Below, in pieces: positions 12,984 through 25,600 of a DNA stretch of 64,000 bases. Numbering within the stretch: the first letter of the stretch is position 1; every line of letters begins with the position of its first letter. The notes beneath the pieces are model-generated. The model made no database searches and was not told where the DNA came from. It saw nothing but the letters and a program-made list of their open reading frames with translations. The DNA lies in NCBI RefSeq assembly GCF_021018805.1, contig NC_086247.1, positions 147,959,285 to 148,023,284 of the forward strand, written 5' to 3'. The translations under genes and the position numbers were made by a program. The DNA comes from Prinia subflava. Taxonomy: Eukaryota > Chordata > Aves > Passeriformes > Cisticolidae.

Positions 12984-13935
12984 CTGTCCAGAGCAGCCTG
13001 CATGTCAGTGACCAAAGCTGAACCTTTTATTTTCTGCACCACTGTGTCCATGTAAACCAGAGCTTGGAAAGAGATGGGAAGCTGCTTTCCCTGAAAGCTC
13101 CCTTTCCTCTGTGTGAGGAGCCAGGATTGTCTGTGGCTGCCAGATGGACTCGGGTCAGATGCTGTGGCTGTGGTGACTCAGCTGAGCAGCTCTGGGGTCG
13201 GGAGGGAGGCAGTGCGGTTCAGGTGAGGCACCACTGTGTGTGTGCAAGCAGGAACCTTTCTTAGATTCCTGGCACACAGATGTTTCACCTCTGGCTGCCC
13301 AGTGTCCAATTAGATGTTTCCCATCCCTGCTGCCCGTTCCATGGCCCCTGTTCAGCCCAGGGTGGCAGTGGGAGGTGTCCTGCAGTGAAAGGTGGCCTTG
13401 AATTCCATCTTCACTGCCAACCTTTGGGTCAGCCCTTGGCTGACAAGGCCAACGCAGGAGGGTTTGGCTCTGCAGCAGGAGTTTAAAGCAGACATCTGCA
13501 CATCTCTCTTGGAAGCTGGGAGCAGTAGGACAGAAATTATTTAATTCATTTTTTGAACAAAACAAGAGCCACAGAGCAAGCTAAACCTCAGCTCGTTTGT
13601 GCCAAGGTCTGCTGTTTGCTGACCTTGTGCTATCTTTCCTCTTCCCAAAGCTGGGTCTTGATAGGTTGCCAGTAGCATTGGATAAGCAGTCAAACTCAAG
13701 AGTTTTCCCAGTCTTTTTCCAGGTTCATCCTTCTCTGATAACCACTGAGCCATGAATTAACGAGGGTTCTTATATTTTTCTATTTGCAGATATAGCTCTT
13801 TGTAGAACCAGTACAAAAATATCTAACCACATGTTTTTATTTTTATGGCTTTATTTATTCTGTACTACAGCAAGATAAAAATGCTGTAATCCTTTTTTAG
13901 AATGGATTAATAAACATGTGGCATCTCCAGACAAC
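12984..13935 (+). other. WDR86: WDR86 3' UTR (probable)
   Basis: Non-coding sequence after the WDR86 stop. An AATAAA at 13909-13914 is the first good polyadenylation hexamer, so the transcript probably ends near 13930. The end is inferred from the hexamer only. Confidence 0.6.
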
Positions 13936-15980
13936 TGACTGTCTAGTTTTTATTTTTATGGGGCAGAGGGTGTGGCCTGGCAGCAGAAGCACAGCAGTGA
14001 AGAACGGATGGAATAGGGGGAAAACCCCCACAAACACTTTTGGAAATATTTCTTGCCTTTCTCTCAATGCTGGGGGTGGAGTTGGGTGTGCGTGGAGCTG
14101 TCCTGCCTCCCACCAGGTACCAAAGTGCCAAAGCTCAGTTCCCCTATCAGGGGAGGGAGGCAGACACAAAAGCACAGACTTAAGGGAAGGGAGGGATGAC
14201 AAAGAGCTACAAGCCCTGACTCAGCACTGCCAAAGCCTCCTGTTCTGACACCTTAACACTGTGTCAGTGGCTCAGGCCCATCACAGACCCTGCTCTCCTC
14301 TCCTGCTGAGCAGCTTTGGTAGTTCTTACCTGGCAGGTTTTCACACCTAGTAAGAAACAGCATTTAAATTATGTGAAATCCCTACCAAGAGACTAATGTG
14401 GGAGGTCATCTGCATTGTGCACTTCGTTCCACTGTGACCCTCTCAGGGTGGTCATTGCAGCTCAGTGACACAAGTCTGAGCTGGTGCTGGCTTGTCCTGC
14501 AGCTGACTCTTTGTATTTTTCTCCTGAGGACAACACTATGCAGGAGGCCTTTAGGAGCTGGACAGAGTTCCCCAGACCCCCTGGGCTCTATTTTGTGTTT
14601 GAAACTTCACACACACTATGTGAGACACAAGAGCCTATCTGGCCACACAGCAGCTGCACATGCAGGCAGCAGAGAAAGATCTCAAAAAGTGGAATTAATG
14701 AGTCATTAGCACTTCTGCCTGTTGCTAAACATATCACAGCGCCTCCAAATGCACGGTCAAAATTAACTTACAGCTTCCAGCCAATGCCTCCTGCTCCACT
14801 GATCACTTACAACTGCGCTGGCAGAGTTACATCACTGATGAATGGCTGCTCTGACAAGCACTGCATGTTATGATGCTAATTTTAAATTCCCCAAGGACAA
14901 ACCTTCTCTTCTGAAGTTGTTGCTGCCGGTTTGCTGCGCAAGCCACTTCAAAAAGGAGAACTGCTGCCTGTGCACTCAATGCTGCCTTCAGTGCATGCCC
15001 AGGGGCTGGCAGCCAACGCCAGGATGCCAGGAGGCTTGGCAAGGGAGGAGTAAATTCGTGTTTCCACCTCCTTCTTGTTAAAACTACATCCATGAATTGC
15101 ATAGTTTCAGTTCTGAATTCTTTCCTCTGTTCTGTTTTTGCTCTGCATTTTGTTCAGGAGCTCCTCAGTGCTGGCCTGTAAAGAAACAGGATCCAACTGG
15201 GGCTGGATTTCCCTCAGAAGCTCATATTGTTGGCTTTGGAAATCCTTCAGCTTTCAGGGTAGAGATACAAAGCCATTCAATTTTTACAGCACTTGCCTTG
15301 ATAGCGAAGAACGAAATACAAATAATTCCTTAACAGTATAATCACTGCCTGCTTTTTGCTGTGTTTGGCCGAGGGATAGCCTCAAACCCAGGGCTGTGCT
15401 GCAGCCCGTTCGGTGCCCGCGCTGGAGCCGAGCAGTCCCTGCGCGGGCACGGCGCTGCTCCCGCAGTTCACGCCCTCATTTCCCGCCGAGCAGACACCGG
15501 CACCGCACGGAGCGTGCACGTTCCGGGAGCGCGGCCGCTTCCCGGCTCCAGACGGGGCCTGGGCTCCCTCTGCCGAGAGCGTGGAGTCATGGAAAACCAT
15601 AACCCGCATCCCAGCAAAGCCGCCAGGCAGAGCGAGAGGCTGCTCCCGGCGCAGGGGAGCGCTTACACGGCAGGAAATGGGATGTAACAAAACCACAGCG
15701 GCCCCCAAGCGCCTCTTCAGAACGCTGCAGCTGGACACAACTCCTGAGACAGCGCCCGAACCAAGCTCTGCCCAAGAGCTGATGGCAGAAAATCCTGAAA
15801 TCCCCCGGAAATCCAACCTTAAACCACACACCTGCAGAGGTCAGACCGAGCTGCTCGGGGAAAGTGGCTGTTTAGTTATAAAAGGAAATTCCAGTGGATC
15901 CCTCCCCCAGTCCCAGGACAGGGCCCTGCCGGGTAGCTCCCACCTTTTTAACAAAGCACAGAGGTCTCTCACCGAAGGCA
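13936..15980. other. Intergenic gap between convergent WDR86 and NUB1
   Basis: No exon recognised. It holds an orphan GC-rich island (15385-15660). The rest is ordinary moderate-GC sequence with short unsupported frames. Confidence 0.5.
15385..15660. promoter_or_regulatory. Orphan CpG-rich island between gene 3' ends
   Basis: A local rise in CpG (gcccgcgctgg, gcgcgggcacgg, gagcgcggccgc) in a gap where two genes end and none is known to start. A 211-codon open frame (+ strand, 15413-16048) overlaps it, but its product is low-complexity and unrecognised. It could be an unannotated or antisense promoter. Confidence 0.45.
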
Positions 15981-15997
15981 GAAGCAGCACAGTTGCC

Positions 15998-16484
15998 TTT
16001 ATTACCTGTGTAACACCTGCAGGAGGGGACAAGCAGAACACGGTATAAACCATGCACAACAGATACATTAATGTCTCTTAGAAATCTTTCAGAAGAAAAG
16101 CTGGAAAGTTGATATACCTCTACAGCTTCATGAGCTAAGGTTTCTAATTTACAAACTCATGTTGTTCTTTTAAAGCTGGTATTTTAAAATGGTATAGAAA
16201 TGCTTCTTTACTAAGCGAGTTAACTTATTTCACAATAAAAATATAGTTTAGTTCTATTAAATTTTCTTCTGAAAATAAATGTCTCTATTTTTCTATGACA
16301 ATAAATTACAATGTATCACAAATGTAGGCTTTAAGCAGAGTTACAAATAAGCAGGAATTAAGTATTCCAACTAGAGTTTAACAGAATTCAAGGCCCTTAG
16401 TAAGAGATAAGCTGAAGGTGCATTTATAATCCAAACTCAATTTGACAAGGTAAATACATATAACTGAAGTAGATTTAATGGGAT
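15998..16484 (-). other. NUB1: NUB1 3' UTR with polyadenylation hexamer
   Basis: The first AATAAA on the minus strand after the stop is at 16003-15998, giving a 3' UTR of about 0.5 kb. The cleavage site is inferred. Confidence 0.55.
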
Positions 16485-16648
16485 TTAGTGCTGCGGTACT
16501 TGTATATAGGATAAGTATTCATGAATTATCTGTTCTTCTTCCTCGAGTGTTAAATCCAGATAATCCTCTTCATGTTCAGGAATATCCTCTAGGATTTCAT
16601 TGACTGCATCAGTATCCATGTCTTCATCTGTTGGTGAACTAGAGGAAC
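16485..16648 (-). CDS. NUB1: NUB1 last coding exon
   Basis: The acceptor is ttggaag. 164 nt encode [20 protein letters not shown], then [12 protein letters not shown], and stop at TAA (16487-16485). The end differs from the human tail. Confidence 0.94.
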
Positions 16649-19600
16649 CTTCCAATAAAAAGCAGCAGTAGTGAATTCACCACTGGAAGAAGTTGGTGCC
16701 CTCCCTAATTCACCAGTGTGGCTGCTCTGCCAGCCCCCTCCTACAATTATTCTGCAAAGGACAGGGCAGGATGGCCATTTTCCTTATTATTTAAACGTGG
16801 TGTAGGAAAGCCATTAATTACACAGCAGAGATCACTGCAGCTCTGACAAATAATGAGAAAAAATATGTGCAAGTTTCCTCTTTGTTAAGTGGGAAGTTAT
16901 CAGTTATGGTTGTATCCTGCAAGGGACACGATGAAGGAGTATGGAGGCAGGTCAGGAGCTGCAGAGCACAGATCTGGAATGAACTCCTCAGCCCTGCCCA
17001 GGACACCCCGAGTGTCACCTTTCCTCCTGGTGACACTTTCACCTGCCTGCAGCTGGTACCTGTCTCCTCTGGTGCCTTGGTGGCTGTCACCGCAGGGAAT
17101 AACAGCTGCCTTCCTGTAACTGCTCCCAGTAAAAACACCCCGGGGCATTCCTGGAACCCTGTGCCACTGTTTCAGCAGGAATTGCTCAACTATTTCCTGC
17201 AAAATCCAGAAGAGCCTTGCCTTCCCCTCCCATCCTGCTGGAAGCAGCATTCTCACCTGCAGACTCTGTGAGCAGGTCCTTGGAGGAGGTGGATTCCTCT
17301 GATGGACTGGACCCCTCTGAGGACAGCAGCAGCGACGGGGGAAGAACTCCCCCATAATGGGCAAGGGTTTGGGAAGCCACGTGGATGTTCCCTTTGAAGA
17401 CCTTTAAAGCTTGCTCTGCCGACTCTCGGCTGAAACCCATGTACGTCAGCTGCAGGGGGGGAAAAAGGATAATAGAGAAAATCTGGGAAATTCAAGCTCA
17501 TCCGACACCAGGGTCTGACAGGAATCTGACTCTGCATCTGACAGTCATCCCCTCACACAGAGAAAAGCACTGCATGCCAGGAATTCCAGGACACTGACTC
17601 TGCTTTACTGGAACAGTTGACAACAGGGCAGTGACCTATTAAAGGCACAGGGATGTTGAGCAGGATCAGAGCCTCTTGTCTAGTACCAGACCAATTATTT
17701 TTCTGTTTTCAAAAGGAAACTTCAAAGCACTCCAGTGTATCGGGGGGTGCATGTGCTGTTTACTTTTCCTAGGCAATAAAGTTTTCTTGCCTGACATCAA
17801 TTACACAGCCACTCCAACTACTGACAAGCCTGTCAGACAGCCTGTCATGAGAAATACACATTCCAACTCTTTCCCTTGTGCACTACAGAGCTTAGAGACT
17901 TGAATAAACTTCTCATTTGATGTCTTTTCTGGGACAGAGCATTACAGTGCACACACTTTCCCTCCACATGCACGTGTGGCATGTTGGTGCAGTGGGCAGG
18001 AAGTACACACAAATTACATGTTAGTACACACAAATTACATGTTAGCACCATGAAGAGTGGATGCCAGATCCTGGAGTGTGACAGCCTGATTGACATGGGT
18101 CAAAGAATATTTGCACAGCTTTACTTAAGGAAAAACCTGCAGTCTTGGAAAGCACAACTCAGCAACAAGACAATCAGCTCACAAGAAAGCAAGTCCTCTA
18201 GCTTACTTGCTCAATACTTTCTTGGGAAACCTGAAACCGGTCCATGGCCACAGAATCATCATCATCATCTTCCAGGAGTAACTCAGGATTGTCAAGAATA
18301 AACTGCAAGAAAACAGAGAGAGATCAGAATAGAGCAACAGAGCTATCATAGTCCACCTCAACACAGTTGTGTATGCAGCCCAGTGGTTGATATAAGCAAA
18401 CCTCAGCCAGCTTAAGTGATATCTGATTTATTGGGTCAGGAAGTGCAAGTTCAGTCACTACAGTTCAGAAAGGGTAGCTATGAACTAAAAAATGTAGACT
18501 ACAGAAAATAAGAATCTGCTAAACAATAAAAAAAAACCCCAACCAAATTTCTTGTGTACAACACTACTTCTACTGAAAAATCACTTACCTTAAAGGCTTG
18601 GTCCAGGTTTCCTTGTGTCTTTTGAAGAGCGACCTGAGCAGCTCTCTCTGAGTAGCCCATGCTTTTCAGGGTATTGATGTCTTCCAGCCGCTGCCGCCTT
18701 TTAGCCCTCTCCTCCCTCCTGATCTGTGCCTTTTCCTGCAAGAGCACAGACACTGCAAAGCTCACTGTGCATGGGAATGCTTTAACACACAGCCTGTGCC
18801 TGTAGGGTTTCTTGGATTTTTGTGCTTCAAGTTTGAATCTCTTGAGGAAAAGGCTTTTTTTTTTTCCTTTTTTTTTGTAAATACAGCCTGTGCTGCCAGA
18901 CACTGGTTCCTAAATAAAGCTGCATTTCCATGAGCCAGCCCTGCCGGCACACTTCCGCTCCGCACATGGATCTGGTGCCATCACAGCTATTCCAGGCCCT
19001 GTGTGGTAAGTGACAAACCCGTTTGGCAGATGGGCCCACAGACAAGACTTGCCAAGGACAGACAGTCAGAACTGGGCAGGGAGCCAGGGAGTTCTGCTCA
19101 GCCTTCCCTCAGCCAGTTGGCTTTTCTGTCCACACTGCGCTGTCTGAAGTCTAGAAGTGCCTCCTCAGCTTACCAAACATCACTTCAGATCTGGACAGCA
19201 CTATCTTCACTCACTCTAGCACAAAAAAAAATCCTTTTTCCCTCCTGGATCTTCCAAGTACAAAACCACAATAGGGGGCAGCCAAGCCTGGGAGTGACAG
19301 CTTGGTCCTGGTGGTTTATTCCCATACAGATCACTGCTGAGTAACAAACACTGGTGCAAAGCCTTCCCATGTGCCTCTGTAGCACAACCAAAGGTCTTTG
19401 GCGCTCTCATCCCATCTGTTTTGAGACAGAGCTTCCCTTGTCAGTGCATGAAATTTTGGGTTCAAACTTGTGCCAACACGTCCAGCTGTCAGCTACACCA
19501 ACAGAGCAGAGTGGGATAATCCAAGTCCTTAACCTGCACCACACTGCTCTGGCCACACAACACACATCTCACGGACACCACAGCTCAGGGGATCCGTGAT

Positions 19601-22600
19601 TTAACACTTCCACTGCCTCACCTCTCTCCTGTTGGTGATCAGATTGGCAGCGTGCTCCACATTCCCGTGGCACGCTCGCAGGGCAAGGCGAGCTTCCTGC
19701 TCTGAGAATCCCAGCAGAGACAGGCGATCCACCTTGTCAGGGTCTATGGACAGCTCTCCGTACAACGAAGATGCCTGGATATGAGAAGCACAAAATGACA
19801 CCACTTATACCATTAAAATACAAACAGAAAATGCCTCCCCGTTTCTCTGAGTAAGCAAAGAACAGGTGCAAGATGGAACCCAGACTGAGGGGCTGGAGTG
19901 AAGGACTCCAGAGTTTTACCTAAAGGTGTCTTACCTTCTGAATGTACTCTGCAGCCTCCTTTTCTCTGCCACTGTGGTAGTGCCCAATCCCTTGAAGGAG
20001 GTAAAGCCGTAGGAATAAAACCTTCTCACGACCATAGCTTCCCTAGGAATTGTTTAAAGGAGAGGGGACAATGTAGACAGAAGCATGTGGTAGAGAACCA
20101 GTTCATTACCAACAGAACACTACACATTTAGAGAAGACACAGTCAGGGCTTTGTGACACTCAGTGTGCAGATAAAGCACCACACCTAAACCCCTGATAAT
20201 GCCCGTGCATATAAACACAGGTTTGCCATGACTTTTTCGCCAGGCCCAGTGTTTTCCCTGTGCTGGCAATCACAGACAACAGGCTAACGATACAGAGGAA
20301 AACTTTAAGTTTCTAAAAGCCAGTCTTGCAATACTTGAACAGTAACTGAATACATGTAGAAAAAATTCCCACCCTAATGAAGTCAAACCCAGCATACTTT
20401 GATGTCAATAAGCCTCTCGTGGTTCTCCCCATAGCACCTCTGGAAGCATCTCTGTGCTGTGGACAGCTTTTTCTCTGCATCATCCAGGCAGTCCAGCTGC
20501 TCCAGACGGAAGTAGCACCACACTATATCCAGCTGCAGCACTGCGTAATTATCAACCGTGTTCAGCAGCTCTGTGCTACACTCACTGCAAAATAAAACAA
20601 AAATAAAACAAAAATAAAACAAAAATAAAACAAAAATAAAACAAAAATAAAACAAAAATAAAACAAAAATAAAACAAAAATAAAACAAAAATAAAATAAA
20701 ACAACTGATTTTTTTTTTCTGGGAGAGGGTTGTTTATTCTGCCCTCCCCCCACTTCTTAACATTGATAAAACACCATTAGAAGTGTGCACACTCATGTTG
20801 GAGAAAGCACACTCTGCATTTCTGAGGCAGCAAACTGAGGCCAGGGGAACAGGAATCAAATGCTGACCTCCCATTCCATTCACTGACACACAGGACTGAT
20901 GCCAGTGCTACATCTTAAAGCACTACAGTAACAAAATGAGCTGTGGCTACTGTTTAACATGGCACCTCTAAAAGCATCATGGATTAAACCCTGTGTAATC
21001 TTTGGAAGGACCGAGAAACTGCCTCAGTGCCCACAAACATGCTGAGAACTGTGGCAGTCTCCTTGCACTCCCACACAGATGAGAAACAGACAGGAACAGT
21101 ATTACATTTGGGACCTCAAAAGAACAATTTAGGGCTCTGACAGCTGATAGGAAACTAATTTACTAGCAGAAGCCCTGGTATGGTTACTGACCTCAGCTAT
21201 CTGCTCCACCTTTTACAAGAAATTATTACTTCACAGGAGCAAATGCAAATGAATATCCGTAACTGTCTCTCAAGCTAATGCAATTTATAACCTGGTACAT
21301 GAATATTGACAGTTTCTGTTTATGTTGTTATGAAAGATTAACTTGCCCAGTGGCAGTATCTGTTTCAGCTGTTCTACATGAAGCCACCTGTCACTGCAAG
21401 TCAGAGCTTTATCTGCTGTTCCTCATCTGCAAGAGGGGGTGTGAAGCAACCTCAGGCAAAACCATCCCTGATTTATATGCACAGGTAGAGGCTGTGCTGT
21501 TCCTTTATGGGTTGACAGTAAAGACAGACACAAGGACTCAAAATGTTCTTACCAGAAATGTTTATCAGCATCCAACAAATATGGCAGTGCTATTTCATAT
21601 TCTTTCTTCTTCATTAATGCTCTGCCCTTCTCATGGCAGCCCATAGCCAGCACAAGCGCCTAGAGAAACAGATGGAGACTTTTGACTGCACCTTCCCAAA
21701 TTAAAGAGCCAAAAAGAAATATCCACGTAATCCATCAGAGTCCTTGTTCTTCCTAGAGAAATACCACTGTATCAGTTCTGTAAGACCAGTGCTGTTTCAC
21801 CCTGCTCCACACTTTTTTCCCTTCTGATAATGTCAGATACTGTCTAGCTAAAAGCACTGGATGTTACTGGCACATGAAATGCTGCACCAAGCTTCCTTTA
21901 AGTATGCAACAAGAGAGATTTTCAATAGTGAGTGATACAAAGCTCAGCATTTTTCTGGGAGCTGCACTTCCTTACAGCACCAAACTTGTTTCGCTTTGCT
22001 ATCACAATTACCTTGCAAAACCTAGAAGTTCACCTCCTGAAAAACCTCAGAACTGAAAATTAAATTTTGAATGTGTCAGGGAAACACTCCTGCAATATAA
22101 CAAATGAAAATGTATTAGCAATTCTGGATAGAAACAATCTGCAGGATTTCCTTTGATCCTTGATCAATACTGATGAAATCTCATTCACTTGAACACTGGA
22201 TTCTTTAGCTCTTCAGGTGAATTATTACATTTAGCACTGCATCAGAACAGCTGCACTATGAGAGTGACAGGGTCGTGCCCATCTCCCAGAGACTCCAGGT
22301 GATGCAGAAATCCCAGCAGGGATTTCTCAGGAGAGGCTGGAGCAGCAGCTGGAACACACTGGCTCATTTCTTCACATTTTTATTACTGGGTATAATTCCA
22401 AGTATTTGTAAAAAATTTATTTATCTTCAGAAAATGCAGTAATCCTGAAAGGCAGCACCTATCACTATTCTTCTGCTTCACTGACCAGCATCAGGTGTTT
22501 CACTCCTGTAACTCAATACTTGCACCAACCAAAGATATTTTCAGCTGAGAATGTGGAACTTTTTTGAATGATGAACAAATTTAAGTTTGAAAGGGGACAC

Positions 22601-25600
22601 AGTGAAAAAGATCTAAAAACTGTTTTAACGGAGTCACATTTAGAGAGACTCATCAAGTTTCCAAATGGAAATAAGGCCTAAGAATCAAGTTACTTTCGTG
22701 CCTTTCTAGGACACCCAAAATTTATAATAGGCACTAAGATCAAGAAAATTAAAGCTTGTGTTAAACCCCCAAATAAGATATGGACCACACAGGGGTCAGT
22801 GCAAGATTAGACCTGCAATGAGATCAGGAATCAGAGGTTGTCTCCAGATGACTGAAATATTCCCCACTATACAGTGCTACTTCAATTGTATTTCAAAATT
22901 ATTTGTATTAAACAAACATCTAGCGGGCCCAGGATTACATCCCCAGAAAGTCTGGCTTTATTTCAATCCCATATTTTAAATGTTTCACAGATCAAGCTTT
23001 AAAGAGCCATCTTAGTGGCAATGTAAGATGCTTTCACCTACTTTTTTAGCTTGAGGAGGAATCTCAATTGACCTTCCAGTTTGATTAGCTATATCTAGGT
23101 ATGGGACAGAGTCTGGATCCAAGTACTCCTCTGAAAGATACAAAAAAAATTAGAATTTAAACACCACCTTCAACAAAGCAACTCTGCCACCGTAAGATTA
23201 TTTTAGTAAGTATGTTGTTAAACAAAACAGCAAACAACAACAACAAAAAATCAGAATTACATATAAAGGCTGCATGTGTGTTTTTCTGGACATACCAACC
23301 AACAGGGGCTCTGGCCAGGTAAACATGAGGAACCTCTAGAAAGTTCACTGTGGAAAAGGCCTTGTGCATGCAGAAATTTAAATACATTAGAAGTTCCATG
23401 AATTATAAGGAAGTTTTATTTGCAGAAGACAACACATCTACATTTTATACAACATAGCATTTGAAATGATTTATCAACTAAAACATAGAATATTTTAAAA
23501 ATACAACTGAGCACAGCTGACAAAAAATACAGCTCATTATTTGTGTTGCCCACATCTTTAATGCTTGTTATCAAACTACCAATTTTGTTTTCATTTCCAC
23601 TCGATTTACAATGAAAAGACGATTTTCCTGTAGACAAAAGATAATTAAGCAAGAGTTTGTTGAGACTAAAAGTTTCTGCTCTGTGGTTTCTCTCAGGGGA
23701 AATGAAGGGATTGTTAAACCCTTGCTACACTTCCCACAGGACCTTCAGCCTGGGAGCCCTTTACAGACTCTGCTCTTTACTCTGGCATTGGCTGTAACTG
23801 ACAGTGGCAAAATCCATCAAGAGACCAAACTCAGGGTTCAAAATGTGGGGTCTAAACCACCCCTCAAGTCCAAAAAATCAAACATTTGTCATGTGTTCAA
23901 AACAGGATATTGTGGTTAGAAACCAGAAGTCATCAGTTGTGAAGTGTTGTTTGGGTGCTTCTGCACTTGGCAGGAATTTGTCACCTGCGCAGCTTCTCAG
24001 TTCCTTTCTTGTGGATGTGTGAAACAATGGAATAGAGAAGTGATTTCAACTCACCATCAAGCACTACAGTTCACAAACACAACCTCATTTTGAAGTTATC
24101 ACTGTTAAATTAACTACATCCCTTTAACTTAATGCAAGTTGCCAGGAATCAGCATCCAAGGGAATGAGAGCACCAAAGCCGTGTTGCTCTCACAGTGACA
24201 AATGAGCTGCTCTGCACAATGAAACCATGGTGACACACAGCCACAGCTAAACTACCAAAAAAAGAGTGTTCAATGACTTCAAACACATTATGTCACTGTG
24301 CTTTTGTCTCCAATAAATCTAAAGCTTCTCACAAGTCATCAGTGCCTTAACTGCCAAGTGCTAATTAAACAATTGACTCATATTACATCCTTCTCAAAGC
24401 GCCAAAGTTTTTTGTAGCATTCCAGTTGTGTAAAAAGGGTGGGGAAAAAAAAGTTTTAGCCAACTAAAAATCCAGTTTTCAAGTAGGTAGAAACCCAGAA
24501 AAGTGTGAATTAAATTCAGCTATGGTATAGTCACTCTTCCAGGTTGAAAGGCCTCTGAGAATGTAATTTTTGATGCACAAAAATTAATGAACACCCACTT
24601 GCTCCCCCAACCCAACAAGCCCACTTACCTCTCTCTGCTAGAATTTCCAAACCCTTCTTAGTTCTTTGCATCTTGTCATTAATTTCTTTTTCTTTCTTAC
24701 ACTGAAGCTCCTCCTCCTGAACTTTTCTTTTGGTTTCCTCATCACTCTGTTCCAGTTGAAGCACCATCACTTTTGCATTGTGTGTGACACCCTGGTCTTC
24801 AAGGGTTTTACCTGCAAAATAGAGTGTGATTAATACAATTCAACTACTGGAACTACTGAAATTGCAAACCATGAGAACTCAGTCAAAGTCCCTAAAAATT
24901 ACTGACTCAGTCTGCAAAATTTAGAATCAAACTTCCATCTTAAAAGTGCTCTTGAAGTGACTTTCCTTGTATGTTTCTTTCCTTGTTTGTTTTTTTTTAA
25001 CATTCAAAAAATACCATTATTTATATTTCAGTTTACTGATCTTCAGGTAAAAAACTGCAATAAGAACATGTCCAGGTTCATAATCCCCAAGAGTACAGGA
25101 CAGAGGAACTGGGAACTGAGTCCAAGTTCCTTCTGTCAGTTCTGTGGTTTGAATTCTGATATATTCCAGGGCCATCAAAAAAGAAAAAGCTGCATCATCA
25201 CTCCTCACATGTTGGACAGGTTGAGCATGGGCAAAGCATTACAAAAAGTCCTTAAAAGTGCTGTTATACAATAAGGTTTTTGAAGAAATTTAGAGTTTCT
25301 CTAAGTGTGCTTTTTCAGTGTTTCAACATTACAAAAGGGGATTTTCTACATTGATTACAGTATTCCTTTAACTGATTTAATTCAATTTAAGAATTTGGAT
25401 TGTTATAATTTAATACATATCCTGTAAAGCAGAACCTGACAAATATAACAGCTGTTTTTTGGAAATTCCTGACATTTAATAGAGTTGCAAGGCAGCTTTT
25501 CTTCTGAGAATCACAAAAACTAGAAAATTATCATACAAATATCTTTAACTAGAGATACATACCCAGATCAAGCTGCTTCTTATTTATGATTATTTTGACA

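Noticed and set aside
15413..16048. 211-codon open frame overlapping the orphan CpG island
   Set aside because: Low-complexity, Pro/Ser/Arg-rich product with no recognisable family, and its 3' end overlaps the NUB1 3' UTR. GC-rich DNA has few stops, so length alone is weak evidence.
20383..20753. [11 protein letters not shown] repeats resembling membrane segments
   Set aside because: Translation of the 11-bp intronic minisatellite next to a NUB1 exon, not protein.
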